This document shows, piece by piece, positions 46,242-55,153 of a stretch of DNA of 64,000 nt; within the stretch, counting starts at the first letter, position 1; every line of letters begins with the position of its first letter. The notes below the pieces were generated by a model that saw only the letters and a list, made by a program, of their open reading frames with translations, was not told the origin of the DNA and did not search any database. This stretch comes from an uncultured Bacteroides sp. (GTDB lineage Bacteria > Bacteroidota > Bacteroidia > Bacteroidales > Bacteroidaceae): positions 35,528-99,527 of the forward strand of contig CASDXG010000090.1 in NCBI GenBank assembly GCA_949285025.1. Reading direction: 5' to 3'. The translations under genes and the position numbers were made by a program.

Positions 46242-47498
46242 ATGAAAAAATTTTGGGGGATTATAGTCTGTTTACTGCCTTCTTTCATGTGGGCTGGAGA
46301 GCGTGTTTCTGATAGCGGCGACAGAGATTATCAGAACTATACGAGAGAGGATGTATGGAAAGCATACGATGCTTTTAATGATGTATTTCTTGATACGGAT
46401 AAAAATATATATAAAACCTCAACGGAGTATTCCCATGCTGTTGACCGGTTTAATGGAGCTGCCGCCATATGGTGCCAGCCGATGTATTGGGATATGGCGA
46501 TGAATGCCTATCGTTTGGCTGTGAAAGAAAAAGATAAGACGCGGAAAAAGAAATATAAAGCTCTTTGCCGTAAGATATTTGAAGGGAATAAGGCGCAATA
46601 TGAAAACTTTGATTTTCATGATAATAACGAGAATACCGGATGGTTTATTTACGATGATATACAATGGTGGACGATTTCTTTAACCCGTGCTTACGAATTG
46701 TTCGGAGAAGAAGAATACCGGGATTTGGCAGAAGCCAGCTTTAGTCGTGTGTGGTATGGTTCGGAGAAGGTAGGTGATACAGGCTCATATGATACGAAAA
46801 AGGGGGGCATGTTTTGGCAATGGCAACCTATTCGAAATCCGAAACCAAACGATAGTGAGCGGGACGGAAAGATGGCATGTATTAATTTCCCCACTGTCGT
46901 GGCGGCAATGACATTATATAATAATGTGCCGCGAAAAAGGAAAGAGTCTACGGAACGTATACCTCTTTATCAAACGAAGGAGCAATATTTGGATAAGGCA
47001 AAAGACGTTTATGCTTGGGGGGAAAAGAACTTGTTTGATCCCTTGACGGGAAGAATTGCCGACAGTAAACACGGAACAGGAGAGCCACATTGGAAAGCTC
47101 ATGTTTATAATCAGGCGACTTTTATCGGAGCATCGGTGTTGCTTTATGAGGCGACAGGAGATGAACATTACTTGAAAAACGCACTTCTTGCAGCGGATTA
47201 TACGATAAAAGAAATGTCGAAAGAGCATGGTTTGCTTCCTTTTGAACGTGGTATCGAGCAAGGTATTTATACAGCTATTTTTTCCGAGTACATGGCGATG
47301 TTGGTTTATGACTGTGAACAGACGCAATATCTGCCGTTTCTGCAACGGAATATCCGGGCCGGGTGGGCAAACCGGGATAAAACGCGGGATATATGTGGCG
47401 GAGATTATAGCCAGCCATTGCCGGACGGTGCGGTCGTAGACAGTTATTCGGCATCCGGAATTCCGGCATTGATGCTGTTGTTCCCGGTCGATGAATAA
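46242..47498 (+). CDS. GH76 family protein, endo-alpha-1,6-mannanase type
   Basis: A 418-residue exported protein with signal peptide ending PSFMWAG. The body is an alpha/alpha barrel of the GH76 family. It has the adjacent catalytic Asp pair in GWFIYDDIQWWTISLTRAY (about residues 130-145), and repeated Trp-rich turns such as AAIWCQPMYWDMAMNAY and GGMFWQWQ. Characterised members cleave the alpha-1,6-mannan backbone of fungal mannan or related polymers. It is followed 25 bp later by an unassigned hydrolase-like lipoprotein and then two GH92 genes, all plus strand, supporting a mannan-degrading set. Confidence 0.87.
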   Translation: MKKFWGIIVCLLPSFMWAGERVSDSGDRDYQNYTREDVWKAYDAFNDVFLDTDKNIYKTSTEYSHAVDRFNGAAAIWCQPMYWDMAMNAYRLAVKEKDKTRKKKYKALCRKIFEGNKAQYENFDFHDNNENTGWFIYDDIQWWTISLTRAYELFGEEEYRDLAEASFSRVWYGSEKVGDTGSYDTKKGGMFWQWQPIRNPKPNDSERDGKMACINFPTVVAAMTLYNNVPRKRKESTERIPLYQTKEQYLDKAKDVYAWGEKNLFDPLTGRIADSKHGTGEPHWKAHVYNQATFIGASVLLYEATGDEHYLKNALLAADYTIKEMSKEHGLLPFERGIEQGIYTAIFSEYMAMLVYDCEQTQYLPFLQRNIRAGWANRDKTRDICGGDYSQPLPDGAVVDSYSASGIPALMLLFPVDE

Positions 47499-47523
47499 AA
47501 GAAAAATCTTTAAATTTTATATC

Positions 47524-49689
47524 ATGAATGCAAAAGTTAGAGTTATAGGAGCGTTTTGCCTGTTGACATTATTATCCGGATGTGCAAAAAAACAGGAAAC
47601 ATCCCGAGCAGCAAAAACGATTTTTCAGACATCCGGACAATGGAAACCTCTTACTGATGTACGGGCAGATGCCGCACTTGTTTATGGGACAGTGGACCGT
47701 CCGGGCTTGTCTTTTGAACAACGTTTGCAGTCTTGGCGCGATAAAGGCTATCAGACTCAGTTTATGACAGGAGTGGCTTGGGGAGATTATCAAGACTATT
47801 TTCTTGGAAAATGGGACGGTGATACAACGCATTTGCGGGAAGGACAACGCGATAAGGACGGGAATGAAATCGCGCATGGTCATCTGATTCCGTATATCGT
47901 GCCTACAGAAAGTTTCATTCGTTACATGCAGGAAACGCAGATAAAACGTGTTATCGATGCCGGAATAACCTCAATTTATTTGGAAGAACCGGAATTCTGG
48001 GCAAGAGGGGGATACAGTGAAGCGTTTAAAGACGAATGGGAAAAGTATTATGGATTCGCATGGCGTCCGCAACACGAATCGCCGGAAAATACATATCTGT
48101 CGAATAAGTTGAAGTATTATCTCTATTATAATGCATTGGATAGAATCTTTACTTATGCGAAAGAATACGGAAGGACGAAAGGGGTTGACGTGAAATGTTA
48201 TGTGCCGACTCATTCTTTGGTGAACTATACATCATGGCAGATTGTGAGTCCGGAGGCAAGTCTGGCATCGTTAGACTGCGTAGACGGATATATAGCTCAG
48301 GTATGGACAGGGACTTCACGCGAACCGGTTTTTTATAATGGCGTTTCACGGGAGCGGGTTTTTGAGAATGCTTATTTGGAATATGGCAGCATGAAGTCGA
48401 TGACGGCGCCGTTGAATCGGGAAATGTATTTCCTTACAGATCCGATAGAAGACCGGGCAAAGGACTGGTCAGACTATAAGATTAATTATCAAGCAACCTT
48501 TGCTGCGCAATTAATGTTCCCGGATGTTGATACTTACGAGGTGATGCCCTGGCCGGACCGTATTTATGAAGGCTTGTATAAGATAGAAGGAACCGACCGG
48601 AAGGAACGCATCCCCCGTGCATATTCTACTCAGATGCAGGTGATGATTAATACGTTGAATGATATACGTAAATCGGAAAACAAAATTAACGGGACGCATG
48701 GTATCGGGGTACTTATGGCGAATTCTCTGATGTTTCAAAGGTTCCCGAATCATAATGGTTATGACGATCCGCAATTCTCCAGCTTTTATGGTCAGACGTT
48801 GCCTTTGTTAAAGCGGGGGATTCCTGTAGAACTGGTGCATATGGAGAATACGCCTTTTGAAGAAACATTTGCCGGACTGAAAGTACTCGTTATGTCTTAT
48901 TCGAATATGAAACCCATGAAACCGGAATATCATAAGTATATTGCAGATTGGGTAAAACGGGGCGGAGCTTTGATTTATTGCGGTGAAGACATCGATCCTT
49001 ATCAGTCTGTATTGGAATGGTGGAATTCGGATGGAAATTCATATGCAGCACCGTCAGAACATTTGTTTGAAATTTTGGGGATGGAAAAGAATGTTCCGGG
49101 AGGTATATATGCATGCGGTAAAGGAACGGTTTATGTTATTCGTAAGGACCCGAAGCATTTTGTGCTGAATGCTGGAGGCGATAATGCTTATTTCTCTACG
49201 GTTTCACAGGCATATCGTAAGGTATGCGGAAAAGAAGTAGAGCAGAAAAATTATTTTCTTGTGAAACGTGATCCTTATATTGTAGCGGCCGTATTGGATG
49301 AAAGCGTATCGGAAGAACCTTTGACATTGCGGGGTTTGTATATAGACCTTTTCGACAAAGATTTGCCTGTTCTAAAAGAAAAAACGTTACGTCCCGGAGA
49401 ACAAGGATATTTATACGATGTGAATGCTGTATCTGATGACATTCGTGCCAAAGTTCTTTGTGGCGCTTCACGTATTTATGAAGAGAATGTGACAGAAAAC
49501 AGTTATACGTTCGTTGCGAAAAGCCCGGCCGAAACAACGAATGTTTCAAGAATTTTATTACCCAAACAGCCTTTAAGTGTAACAGTAAACGGAGTGGAAG
49601 GAAATGCGCAGTGGGATGATACTTCGAAAACATTACGGCTTGTTTTTGAGAACGAACCGGATGGGGTGAAAGTGGAAATACGGTGGTGA
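47524..49689 (+). CDS. Lipoprotein with GH-A/GH42-like barrel features, family not assigned
   Basis: A 721-residue lipoprotein, lipobox LLSGCAKK at about residues 16-23, from ATG 47524. I do not recognise a named family. Residues about 45-430 read like a TIM barrel: LQSWRDKGYQTQFMTGVAWG, VIDAGITSIYLEEPEFW with a Glu pair at 154-155 in the place of an acid/base motif, and DTYEVMPWPDRIYEG. Residues about 450-560 look like the class I glutaminase-like domain that follows the barrel in GH42 (LKVLVMSYSNMKP, WVKRGGALIYCGED). A small beta domain ends it. Position between GH76 and GH92 genes suggests a surface or periplasmic mannan-related hydrolase; the activity is inference. Confidence 0.7.
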   Translation: MNAKVRVIGAFCLLTLLSGCAKKQETSRAAKTIFQTSGQWKPLTDVRADAALVYGTVDRPGLSFEQRLQSWRDKGYQTQFMTGVAWGDYQDYFLGKWDGDTTHLREGQRDKDGNEIAHGHLIPYIVPTESFIRYMQETQIKRVIDAGITSIYLEEPEFWARGGYSEAFKDEWEKYYGFAWRPQHESPENTYLSNKLKYYLYYNALDRIFTYAKEYGRTKGVDVKCYVPTHSLVNYTSWQIVSPEASLASLDCVDGYIAQVWTGTSREPVFYNGVSRERVFENAYLEYGSMKSMTAPLNREMYFLTDPIEDRAKDWSDYKINYQATFAAQLMFPDVDTYEVMPWPDRIYEGLYKIEGTDRKERIPRAYSTQMQVMINTLNDIRKSENKINGTHGIGVLMANSLMFQRFPNHNGYDDPQFSSFYGQTLPLLKRGIPVELVHMENTPFEETFAGLKVLVMSYSNMKPMKPEYHKYIADWVKRGGALIYCGEDIDPYQSVLEWWNSDGNSYAAPSEHLFEILGMEKNVPGGIYACGKGTVYVIRKDPKHFVLNAGGDNAYFSTVSQAYRKVCGKEVEQKNYFLVKRDPYIVAAVLDESVSEEPLTLRGLYIDLFDKDLPVLKEKTLRPGEQGYLYDVNAVSDDIRAKVLCGASRIYEENVTENSYTFVAKSPAETTNVSRILLPKQPLSVTVNGVEGNAQWDDTSKTLRLVFENEPDGVKVEIRW

Positions 49690-49754
49690 TGAACTCGAAT
49701 GTGGAAGTATTAAAGAAAAAAAGAGTGTCGGATATTATAAAAATAGAAATTTCA

Positions 49755-49787
49755 TTTGGCGTAAATCATTAAATTTGAATATCTTTG
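49755..49787 (+). promoter_or_regulatory. Promoter for the first GH92 gene
   Basis: TTTG (49755-49758), 21-bp spacer and TATCTTTG (49780-49787) match the Bacteroidetes consensus well. The start codon is about 110 bp downstream, leaving a long leader in which no known riboswitch was recognised. Confidence 0.65.
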
Positions 49788-49898
49788 GGGCGCCTTTAGC
49801 CATTCATCTGCGGAAATTGTAAAAATGACGGGCGGAAACAGGAGTAAAGAACTCCATGTTTTCTGAAAAGAAGGAAAAATAATTTATCAATAATATCG

Positions 49899-52214
49899 AT
49901 GTTTATGAAAAAACTTTTTGTAGTTGCTGTCAGTTTATTGATGGCAAGTTGTGCAACAACGGAAAAAAAGACTTCATTTACTCAGCAGGATCCGGTGGAT
50001 TACGTGAGTACATTAGTTGGTTCTAAGTCGACTTTTGCTCTGTCAACAGGGAATACTTATCCGGCTACAGCTATGCCTTGGGGTATGAATTTCTGGTCTC
50101 CTCAAACAGGACGTATGGGAGATGGATGGGCGTATACGTATGATTCCAACAAAATAAGAGGTTTCAAACAGACGCATCAGCCGAGCCCGTGGATTAATGA
50201 TTTCGGTCAATTCTCAATTATGCCTGTTACCGGTCGTCCAATGTTTGACCAAGATGAGCGTGCCAGCTGGTTCTCTCATAAAGCGGAAGTCGCAAAACCG
50301 TATTATTACCGGGTATATTTGGCAGAACATGACGTTGTAACTGAAATAACTCCCACAGAGCGTGCTGCAATGTTTCGTTTCACTTTCCCGGAAAACGATC
50401 ATTCTTATGTGATTGTAGACGCATTCGATAGAGGGTCGTCTGTGAAAGTAATTCCGGAAGAAAATAAGATTATCGGTTATACGACGAGAAATAGTGGAGG
50501 AGTTCCCGCGAACTTCAAGAATTATTTTGTCGTAGTATTCGATAAACCGTTTACGTATACAGCTGCAGTTACCGATGGGAAAATTGATTCTACTAAGCTT
50601 GAATCGACAGCAAATCATGCAGGTGCTTTGATAGGTTTCAAGACACGTAAAGGTGAACAAGTCAATATGCGTGTAGCTTCTTCCTTCATTAGTCCGGAGC
50701 AGGCTGAATTAAACTTGAAAGAAGTTGGCAACGACTCTTTCGATCAGGTGATGGCTAAAGGACGTGATAAGTGGAACGAAGTATTGGGACGTATTGAAGT
50801 CTCAGACGATAATATAGATCATTTACGTACATTCTATTCATGTTTATATCGTTCGGTGCTGTTCCCTCACAGCATGTATGAGATTAACGAGAAAGGGGAA
50901 CCGGTTCATTACAGTCCATATAACGGACAAGTATTACCGGGATATCTGTTTACAGGTACAGGTTTCTGGGATACATTCCGTTGCTTGTTTCCGCTTGTAA
51001 ACTTGGTTTATCCTTCTATGAGTCAGAAAATGCAGGATGGATGGGCTAATGCATATAAAGAAAGCGGTTTCTTGCCCGAGTGGTCTAGTCCTGGACATAG
51101 AGGATGTATGGTTGGAAATAACTCTGCTTCAGTCGTGGCAGATGCGTATCTGAAAGGAATACGCGGTTACGATGCTGAAACTTTGTGGCAGGCAGTAGTA
51201 CATGGAGCGAATGCAGTTCATCCGCAAGTTCTGTCCAGTGGTCGAATGGGCTACGATTATTATAATAGATTAGGCTATGTTCCTTACAATGTCGGCATCA
51301 ATGAAAATGCGGCACGTACCCTTGAATATGCTTATGACGACTGGTGTATTTATCAATTTGGTAAGGCGTTGAACAAGCCGGAAGAGGAAATCGCAGTTTA
51401 TGCTCAGCGTGCAATGAATTATAAGAACCTTTACGATCCGGAACATAAACTGATGCGTGGAAAGAATGAAGATGGAACATTCCAAAGTCCGTTTAATCCG
51501 TTGAAGTGGGGAGATGCATTTACCGAAGGAAACAGCTGGCATTATTCATGGTCAGTATTCCATGATCCTCAAGGTTTGATCGACCTGATGGGAGGAAATG
51601 ATGAGTTTAATGTTATGATGGATTCGGTATTCTCTGTTCCTCCTGTTTTCGATGACAGTTATTATGGCGGAGTAATCCATGAAATTCGTGAAATGCAGAT
51701 TATGAATATGGGTAATTATGCTCATGGAAACCAGCCGATTCAGCATATGATTTATTTGTATAACTATTCTGCACAGCCGTGGAAAGCCCAGTATCATATC
51801 CGCGAAGTGATGGACAAACTTTATAGCGCTAATCCGGATGGTTATTGCGGAGACGAAGATAATGGCCAGACTTCTGCTTGGTATGTATTCTCTGCTATGG
51901 GATTCTATCCGGTATGTCCGGGAGCAAATCAATATGTTTTAGGTACTCCGTACTTTAAACAGGTGAAATTGAATTTGGAAAATGGAAAAACAGTTACAAT
52001 TGATGCGGCAAATAATTGCACAGAAAATCGCTATATCTCCTCAATGAAAGTTGATGGACAAAACTATACGAAGAATTATCTGACGCATGAAGATTTGCTG
52101 AAGGGCGTTTCTATTTCTTATGACATGTCGGAAAAACCAAATACCAAAAGAGGTATTCAGCCGGAAGATGCTCCGTATTCTTTTACAAATGAATTGAAAA
52201 ACAATAAAAAATAA
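49899..52214 (+). CDS. GH92 family lipoprotein with Gln in place of the catalytic acid
   Basis: A 771-residue lipoprotein (lipobox LMASCATT) from ATG 49899 or 49905. It has the GH92 two-domain layout: an N-terminal beta-sandwich and an alpha/alpha barrel with GTGFWDTFRCLFPL, GNSWHYSWSVFHDPQGLIDL and DEDNGQTSAWYVFSAMG, which holds the Asp bases and calcium contacts. The motif that normally reads GNEP, whose Glu is the general acid, reads GNQP here (Gln at about residue 612). In a characterised GH92 this change goes with hydrolysis of mannose-1-phospho-6-mannose diesters, whose phosphate needs no protonation. So this is more likely a mannosyl-phosphodiester hydrolase than an ordinary alpha-mannosidase; untested. 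Confidence 0.88.
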   Translation: MFMKKLFVVAVSLLMASCATTEKKTSFTQQDPVDYVSTLVGSKSTFALSTGNTYPATAMPWGMNFWSPQTGRMGDGWAYTYDSNKIRGFKQTHQPSPWINDFGQFSIMPVTGRPMFDQDERASWFSHKAEVAKPYYYRVYLAEHDVVTEITPTERAAMFRFTFPENDHSYVIVDAFDRGSSVKVIPEENKIIGYTTRNSGGVPANFKNYFVVVFDKPFTYTAAVTDGKIDSTKLESTANHAGALIGFKTRKGEQVNMRVASSFISPEQAELNLKEVGNDSFDQVMAKGRDKWNEVLGRIEVSDDNIDHLRTFYSCLYRSVLFPHSMYEINEKGEPVHYSPYNGQVLPGYLFTGTGFWDTFRCLFPLVNLVYPSMSQKMQDGWANAYKESGFLPEWSSPGHRGCMVGNNSASVVADAYLKGIRGYDAETLWQAVVHGANAVHPQVLSSGRMGYDYYNRLGYVPYNVGINENAARTLEYAYDDWCIYQFGKALNKPEEEIAVYAQRAMNYKNLYDPEHKLMRGKNEDGTFQSPFNPLKWGDAFTEGNSWHYSWSVFHDPQGLIDLMGGNDEFNVMMDSVFSVPPVFDDSYYGGVIHEIREMQIMNMGNYAHGNQPIQHMIYLYNYSAQPWKAQYHIREVMDKLYSANPDGYCGDEDNGQTSAWYVFSAMGFYPVCPGANQYVLGTPYFKQVKLNLENGKTVTIDAANNCTENRYISSMKVDGQNYTKNYLTHEDLLKGVSISYDMSEKPNTKRGIQPEDAPYSFTNELKNNKK

Positions 52215-52257
52215 GAAGCGAATACTGAATTCGTGACTGTGATAAACAAAGAAAAAT

Positions 52258-52343
52258 TACCCTGAGTTCGGATGATGTTGCCGATGGTTATGTGAAAAAC
52301 AACCGATTTTCGGCATGTCAATTCGGTCTCAGGGTAGTTTTTT
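52258..52343 (+). terminator. Structured hairpin/terminator between the two GH92 genes
   Basis: An outer stem of 9-12 bp (TACCCTGAG at 52258-52266 with CTCAGGGTA at 52328-52336) encloses a second hairpin (GCCGATGGTT pairing with AACCGATTTTCGGC, bulged) and is followed by eight Ts. It ends about 20 bp before the second GH92 start, so it is either a terminator after the first GH92 or an attenuator in the leader of the second. Confidence 0.65.
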
Positions 52344-52364
52344 TAAAGAATCAAGAAGAAAAGT

Positions 52365-54371
52365 ATGATGAAAAGAATTGGCTTATTGGTGCTGTTTGCT
52401 GCTTGTGTTACAGGTGGTTTTGCGTCTTCAAACAATCGTTTTGTAAATTTGTTTGCCGGAACTTCGGGGGATAACGGACAGGTTGCTCCGGGTGCTACGG
52501 TTCCTTTTGGTATGATTTGCGTTTGTCCGGACAGCGATCCCCGCACACATGCCGGATATGACTATGCGGTTCCGAATATTTCAGGCATATCGATTAATCG
52601 CTTGTCGGGGGTCGGATGTAGTGGAGGCGGTGGAAACCTTCGGATCCGTCCGGCTTTATTGTCAGAGAAGTTATTGATAGATAAAAGTACGGAACAGGCT
52701 TCTCCCGGATATTACGCTACCTCTTTTACAAATGATGTGGCTGTGGAATTGTCGGCAACCCCGACTATGGCTTTGGAACGTTATACATTCCCGAAAGAAA
52801 AAGAGGCGTATTTTTATATTGATTTTGCTTCTACATTTGAGAATGTGGCTACTTGTTCTTTTCGTCAAACCGATAGTCGCACGATAGAAGGATGGCTAAA
52901 GGCAAATACCGTATGCAGTCATGGCGCTTATCGTTTATTTTTTGTTTTGCAGTCTGATGCTGATTTTGAATTTAAGAAATTGTCAGAGACAACGGGGGAA
53001 TTGCGCCCTGTTGATAAAAAAGAAAGGACGATAGAACTGCGTATCTCAGTTTCTCCCATAGATATGAATCAGGCACGTGTTGAGAATGACCGTTATCGGG
53101 AACGTTCTTTTGCCGCATTGAAGAAACAGGCAGCACGGGAGTGGAGTGAGAAGCTGGGTATGTTCTCGGTGAAAGGGGGTACAGAAGATGAAAAGGCATT
53201 GTTTTATACGGCATTGTATCGGGTAAATTTGAGTCCAGTAGATGTGACGTCTTTTGACGGAAGATATTTGGGAACGGATGGAAAAATCTATACGGCCGAT
53301 GGATTCCGTTATTACAGCAATTGGTCTTTATGGGATACTTTCCGTACCAAATTCCCATTCTTGGTCTTGACAGATCCTGAGGCCATGCGTGACATGTCGG
53401 TTTCCTTGCTGCATTTATATCGGACGGGAAAGAAAGATTGGGCAACGGCATTCGAGTCGACGCCGACAGTCAGAACAGAACATGCCGTTATTTTGTTGCT
53501 TGATGCTTACCGGAAGGGAATAACCGATTTGGATTTCCGTATCGGATATGACGGGATGAAGAAAGAAATGGAGCGGCTTTCGATGAGATCTCCTGACCAG
53601 AAAATGGAATCTGCATGCGATTTGTGGGCAATGGCGCAGATTTCCGGAATTGTGGGTGAGAAAGAAGATTCGGTAATGTATGCCACTCGTTCGCTGACGC
53701 TTTTTGAAACAGTTTGGAAATCTGAGTTTATGACAGTCACTCCGCAGTTTGAGGTGATGAGAAATAATGGCTTGTATCAAGGCACACGCTGGCAGTATCG
53801 TTGGGCTGCTCCACAATATCTGGATAAAATGATTGAATGGGTTGGAAAAGAAACGCTTCGTGACCAGCTTGTTTATTTCTTTGAACATCATCTGTATAAT
53901 CAGGGGAATGAACCGGATATTCATGTTCCTTTTCTGTTTAATCGTTTGGGAGCTCCCGAACGTTCCCAGCAAATTGTGCGTAAACTGCTTACGGAACCGA
54001 TGATTCATCGGTATGGAGGGAACGCCGAATTTAAGACTCCCTACGTGGGAAAGGCATTTAAGAATGAACCGGAAGGTTATAGTCCTGAAATGGATGAGGA
54101 TGACGGTACGATGAGCGCGTGGTTCCTTTTCGGATCAATGGGGTTGTATCCGCTTACGGTTGGAGAACCATGGTATGAGTTGGTTTCGCCTATCTTTGAA
54201 AAGATAGAGATCGATTTATCTAATGGACGGCGTCTTTCCATACAAACAAAAGGACGTTCCGATAAAAACGACCCGATAGATAAAATTATATTCAACGGTC
54301 GTGAGTTGAAAGATTTCCGTATTTCTCATTCTGAGTTGTTGGAAGGAGGAACATTGCTTTTCTGTTATTGA
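52365..54371 (+). CDS. GH92 family exported alpha-mannosidase
   Basis: A 668-residue protein with a signal peptide ending VTGGFASS. The N-terminal beta domain begins VNLFAGTSGDNGQVAPGATV and HAGYDYAVPNISGISINRLS, and the barrel carries NWSLWDTFRTKFPF, RWQYRWAAPQYLDKMI, QGNEPDIHVPFLFNR with the general-acid Glu (about residue 516) intact, and DEDDGTMSAWFLFGSMG with the base residues. This is an exo-acting, calcium-dependent inverting alpha-mannosidase by family; linkage preference cannot be read. It is shorter than its neighbour and not a close duplicate of it. It ends at a hairpin terminator. Confidence 0.92.
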   Translation: MMKRIGLLVLFAACVTGGFASSNNRFVNLFAGTSGDNGQVAPGATVPFGMICVCPDSDPRTHAGYDYAVPNISGISINRLSGVGCSGGGGNLRIRPALLSEKLLIDKSTEQASPGYYATSFTNDVAVELSATPTMALERYTFPKEKEAYFYIDFASTFENVATCSFRQTDSRTIEGWLKANTVCSHGAYRLFFVLQSDADFEFKKLSETTGELRPVDKKERTIELRISVSPIDMNQARVENDRYRERSFAALKKQAAREWSEKLGMFSVKGGTEDEKALFYTALYRVNLSPVDVTSFDGRYLGTDGKIYTADGFRYYSNWSLWDTFRTKFPFLVLTDPEAMRDMSVSLLHLYRTGKKDWATAFESTPTVRTEHAVILLLDAYRKGITDLDFRIGYDGMKKEMERLSMRSPDQKMESACDLWAMAQISGIVGEKEDSVMYATRSLTLFETVWKSEFMTVTPQFEVMRNNGLYQGTRWQYRWAAPQYLDKMIEWVGKETLRDQLVYFFEHHLYNQGNEPDIHVPFLFNRLGAPERSQQIVRKLLTEPMIHRYGGNAEFKTPYVGKAFKNEPEGYSPEMDEDDGTMSAWFLFGSMGLYPLTVGEPWYELVSPIFEKIEIDLSNGRRLSIQTKGRSDKNDPIDKIIFNGRELKDFRISHSELLEGGTLLFCY

Positions 54372-54439
54372 GTGTGAAGCGCGGTTGATTAAATCTGGCG
54401 ATTTTGTTCTTGAAGAACATTTTTATCAAAGTTTATTTG

Positions 54440-54480
54440 TGCCTGCAGGTATGTTTGTTATATGATGCAGGCATCTTTTG
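54440..54480 (+). terminator. Terminator after the second GH92
   Basis: An 8-bp perfect stem (TGCCTGCA at 54440-54447 with TGCAGGCA at 54466-54473) followed by TCTTTT. Confidence 0.75.
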
Positions 54481-54532
54481 GGGCTGACAAGAGAATATTG
54501 CCGCTGGAATATCGCGAAAAATAAATAAAACT

Positions 54533-54563
54533 TTTGTTGTTTTGCTGAAAAGCAGTATCTTTG
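54533..54563 (+). promoter_or_regulatory. Promoter of the ribosomal protein/EF-Ts operon
   Basis: TTTG (54533-54536), exactly 19 bp, then TATCTTTG (54556-54563): an almost ideal Bacteroidetes promoter. It leaves a leader of about 115 bases before rplM with no obvious strong hairpin; the rest of 54372-54685 holds only the preceding terminator. Confidence 0.75.
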
Positions 54564-54685
54564 CAAGCCGATTATTATCAAATAGAGATAAAAATTTAAT
54601 TCTGAACGTTTTATTTTCTTTGTCCGGGATTGTAGGACGGTCGGAAATGTTTTTTAGTAGTAACAATTAAAAAAAAGAATTAAGA

Positions 54686-55147
54686 GTGGATACTTTAAGT
54701 TACAAGACCATTTCTGCTAACAAAGTAACTGCAACAAAAGAATGGGTTGTGGTTGATGCTACCGATCAGGTTGTAGGCCGTCTCGGTGCAAAAGTTGCGA
54801 AACTGTTGAGAGGAAAGTATAAACCGAACTTTACTCCTCATGTAGATTGTGGTGATAATGTTATTATCATTAATGCAGACAAAGTGAAATTTACCGGAAA
54901 CAAGTGGACGGATAAAGTTTACTTGAGATATACAGGTTATCCTGGTGGTCAGCGCGAGATGACTCCCGCACAGTTGATGGCCAAACCAAACGGCGCGGAA
55001 AAATTGATGAAGAAAGTCGTGAAAGGTATGCTTCCGAAAAACCGTTTAGGAGCAAAGCTGTTGGGTAATTTATATGTTTATGCGGGAAATGAGCACAAAC
55101 ATGAAGCTCAGACACCGAAAGTAATAGATATTAACTCACTTAAATAA
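54686..55147 (+). CDS. rplM: 50S ribosomal protein L13
   Basis: A 153-residue protein, full length. It starts at a GTG codon (54686) with MDTLSYKTISANKVT, as is common for L13 in Bacteroidetes; no in-frame ATG gives a complete N-terminus. The family blocks DATDQVVGRLGAKVAKLLRG, FTPHVDCGDNVIIINADKV, YTGYPGGQREMTP and KGMLPKNRLGAKLL are intact. It is an early-assembly 23S rRNA-binding protein. rpsI begins 6 bp after its stop, the near-universal L13-S9 operon. Confidence 0.98.
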   Translation: MDTLSYKTISANKVTATKEWVVVDATDQVVGRLGAKVAKLLRGKYKPNFTPHVDCGDNVIIINADKVKFTGNKWTDKVYLRYTGYPGGQREMTPAQLMAKPNGAEKLMKKVVKGMLPKNRLGAKLLGNLYVYAGNEHKHEAQTPKVIDINSLK

Positions 55148-55153
55148 TAGAGA

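Noticed and set aside
49788-49898. Riboswitch or small RNA in the GH92 leader
   Set aside because: About 110 bases with no strong nested stems or known motif; the length alone is not evidence.
49899-54371. The two GH92 genes as a recent tandem duplication
   Set aside because: They differ in length (771 and 668), signal type, motif residues and overall sequence; they look like old, distinct subfamilies.
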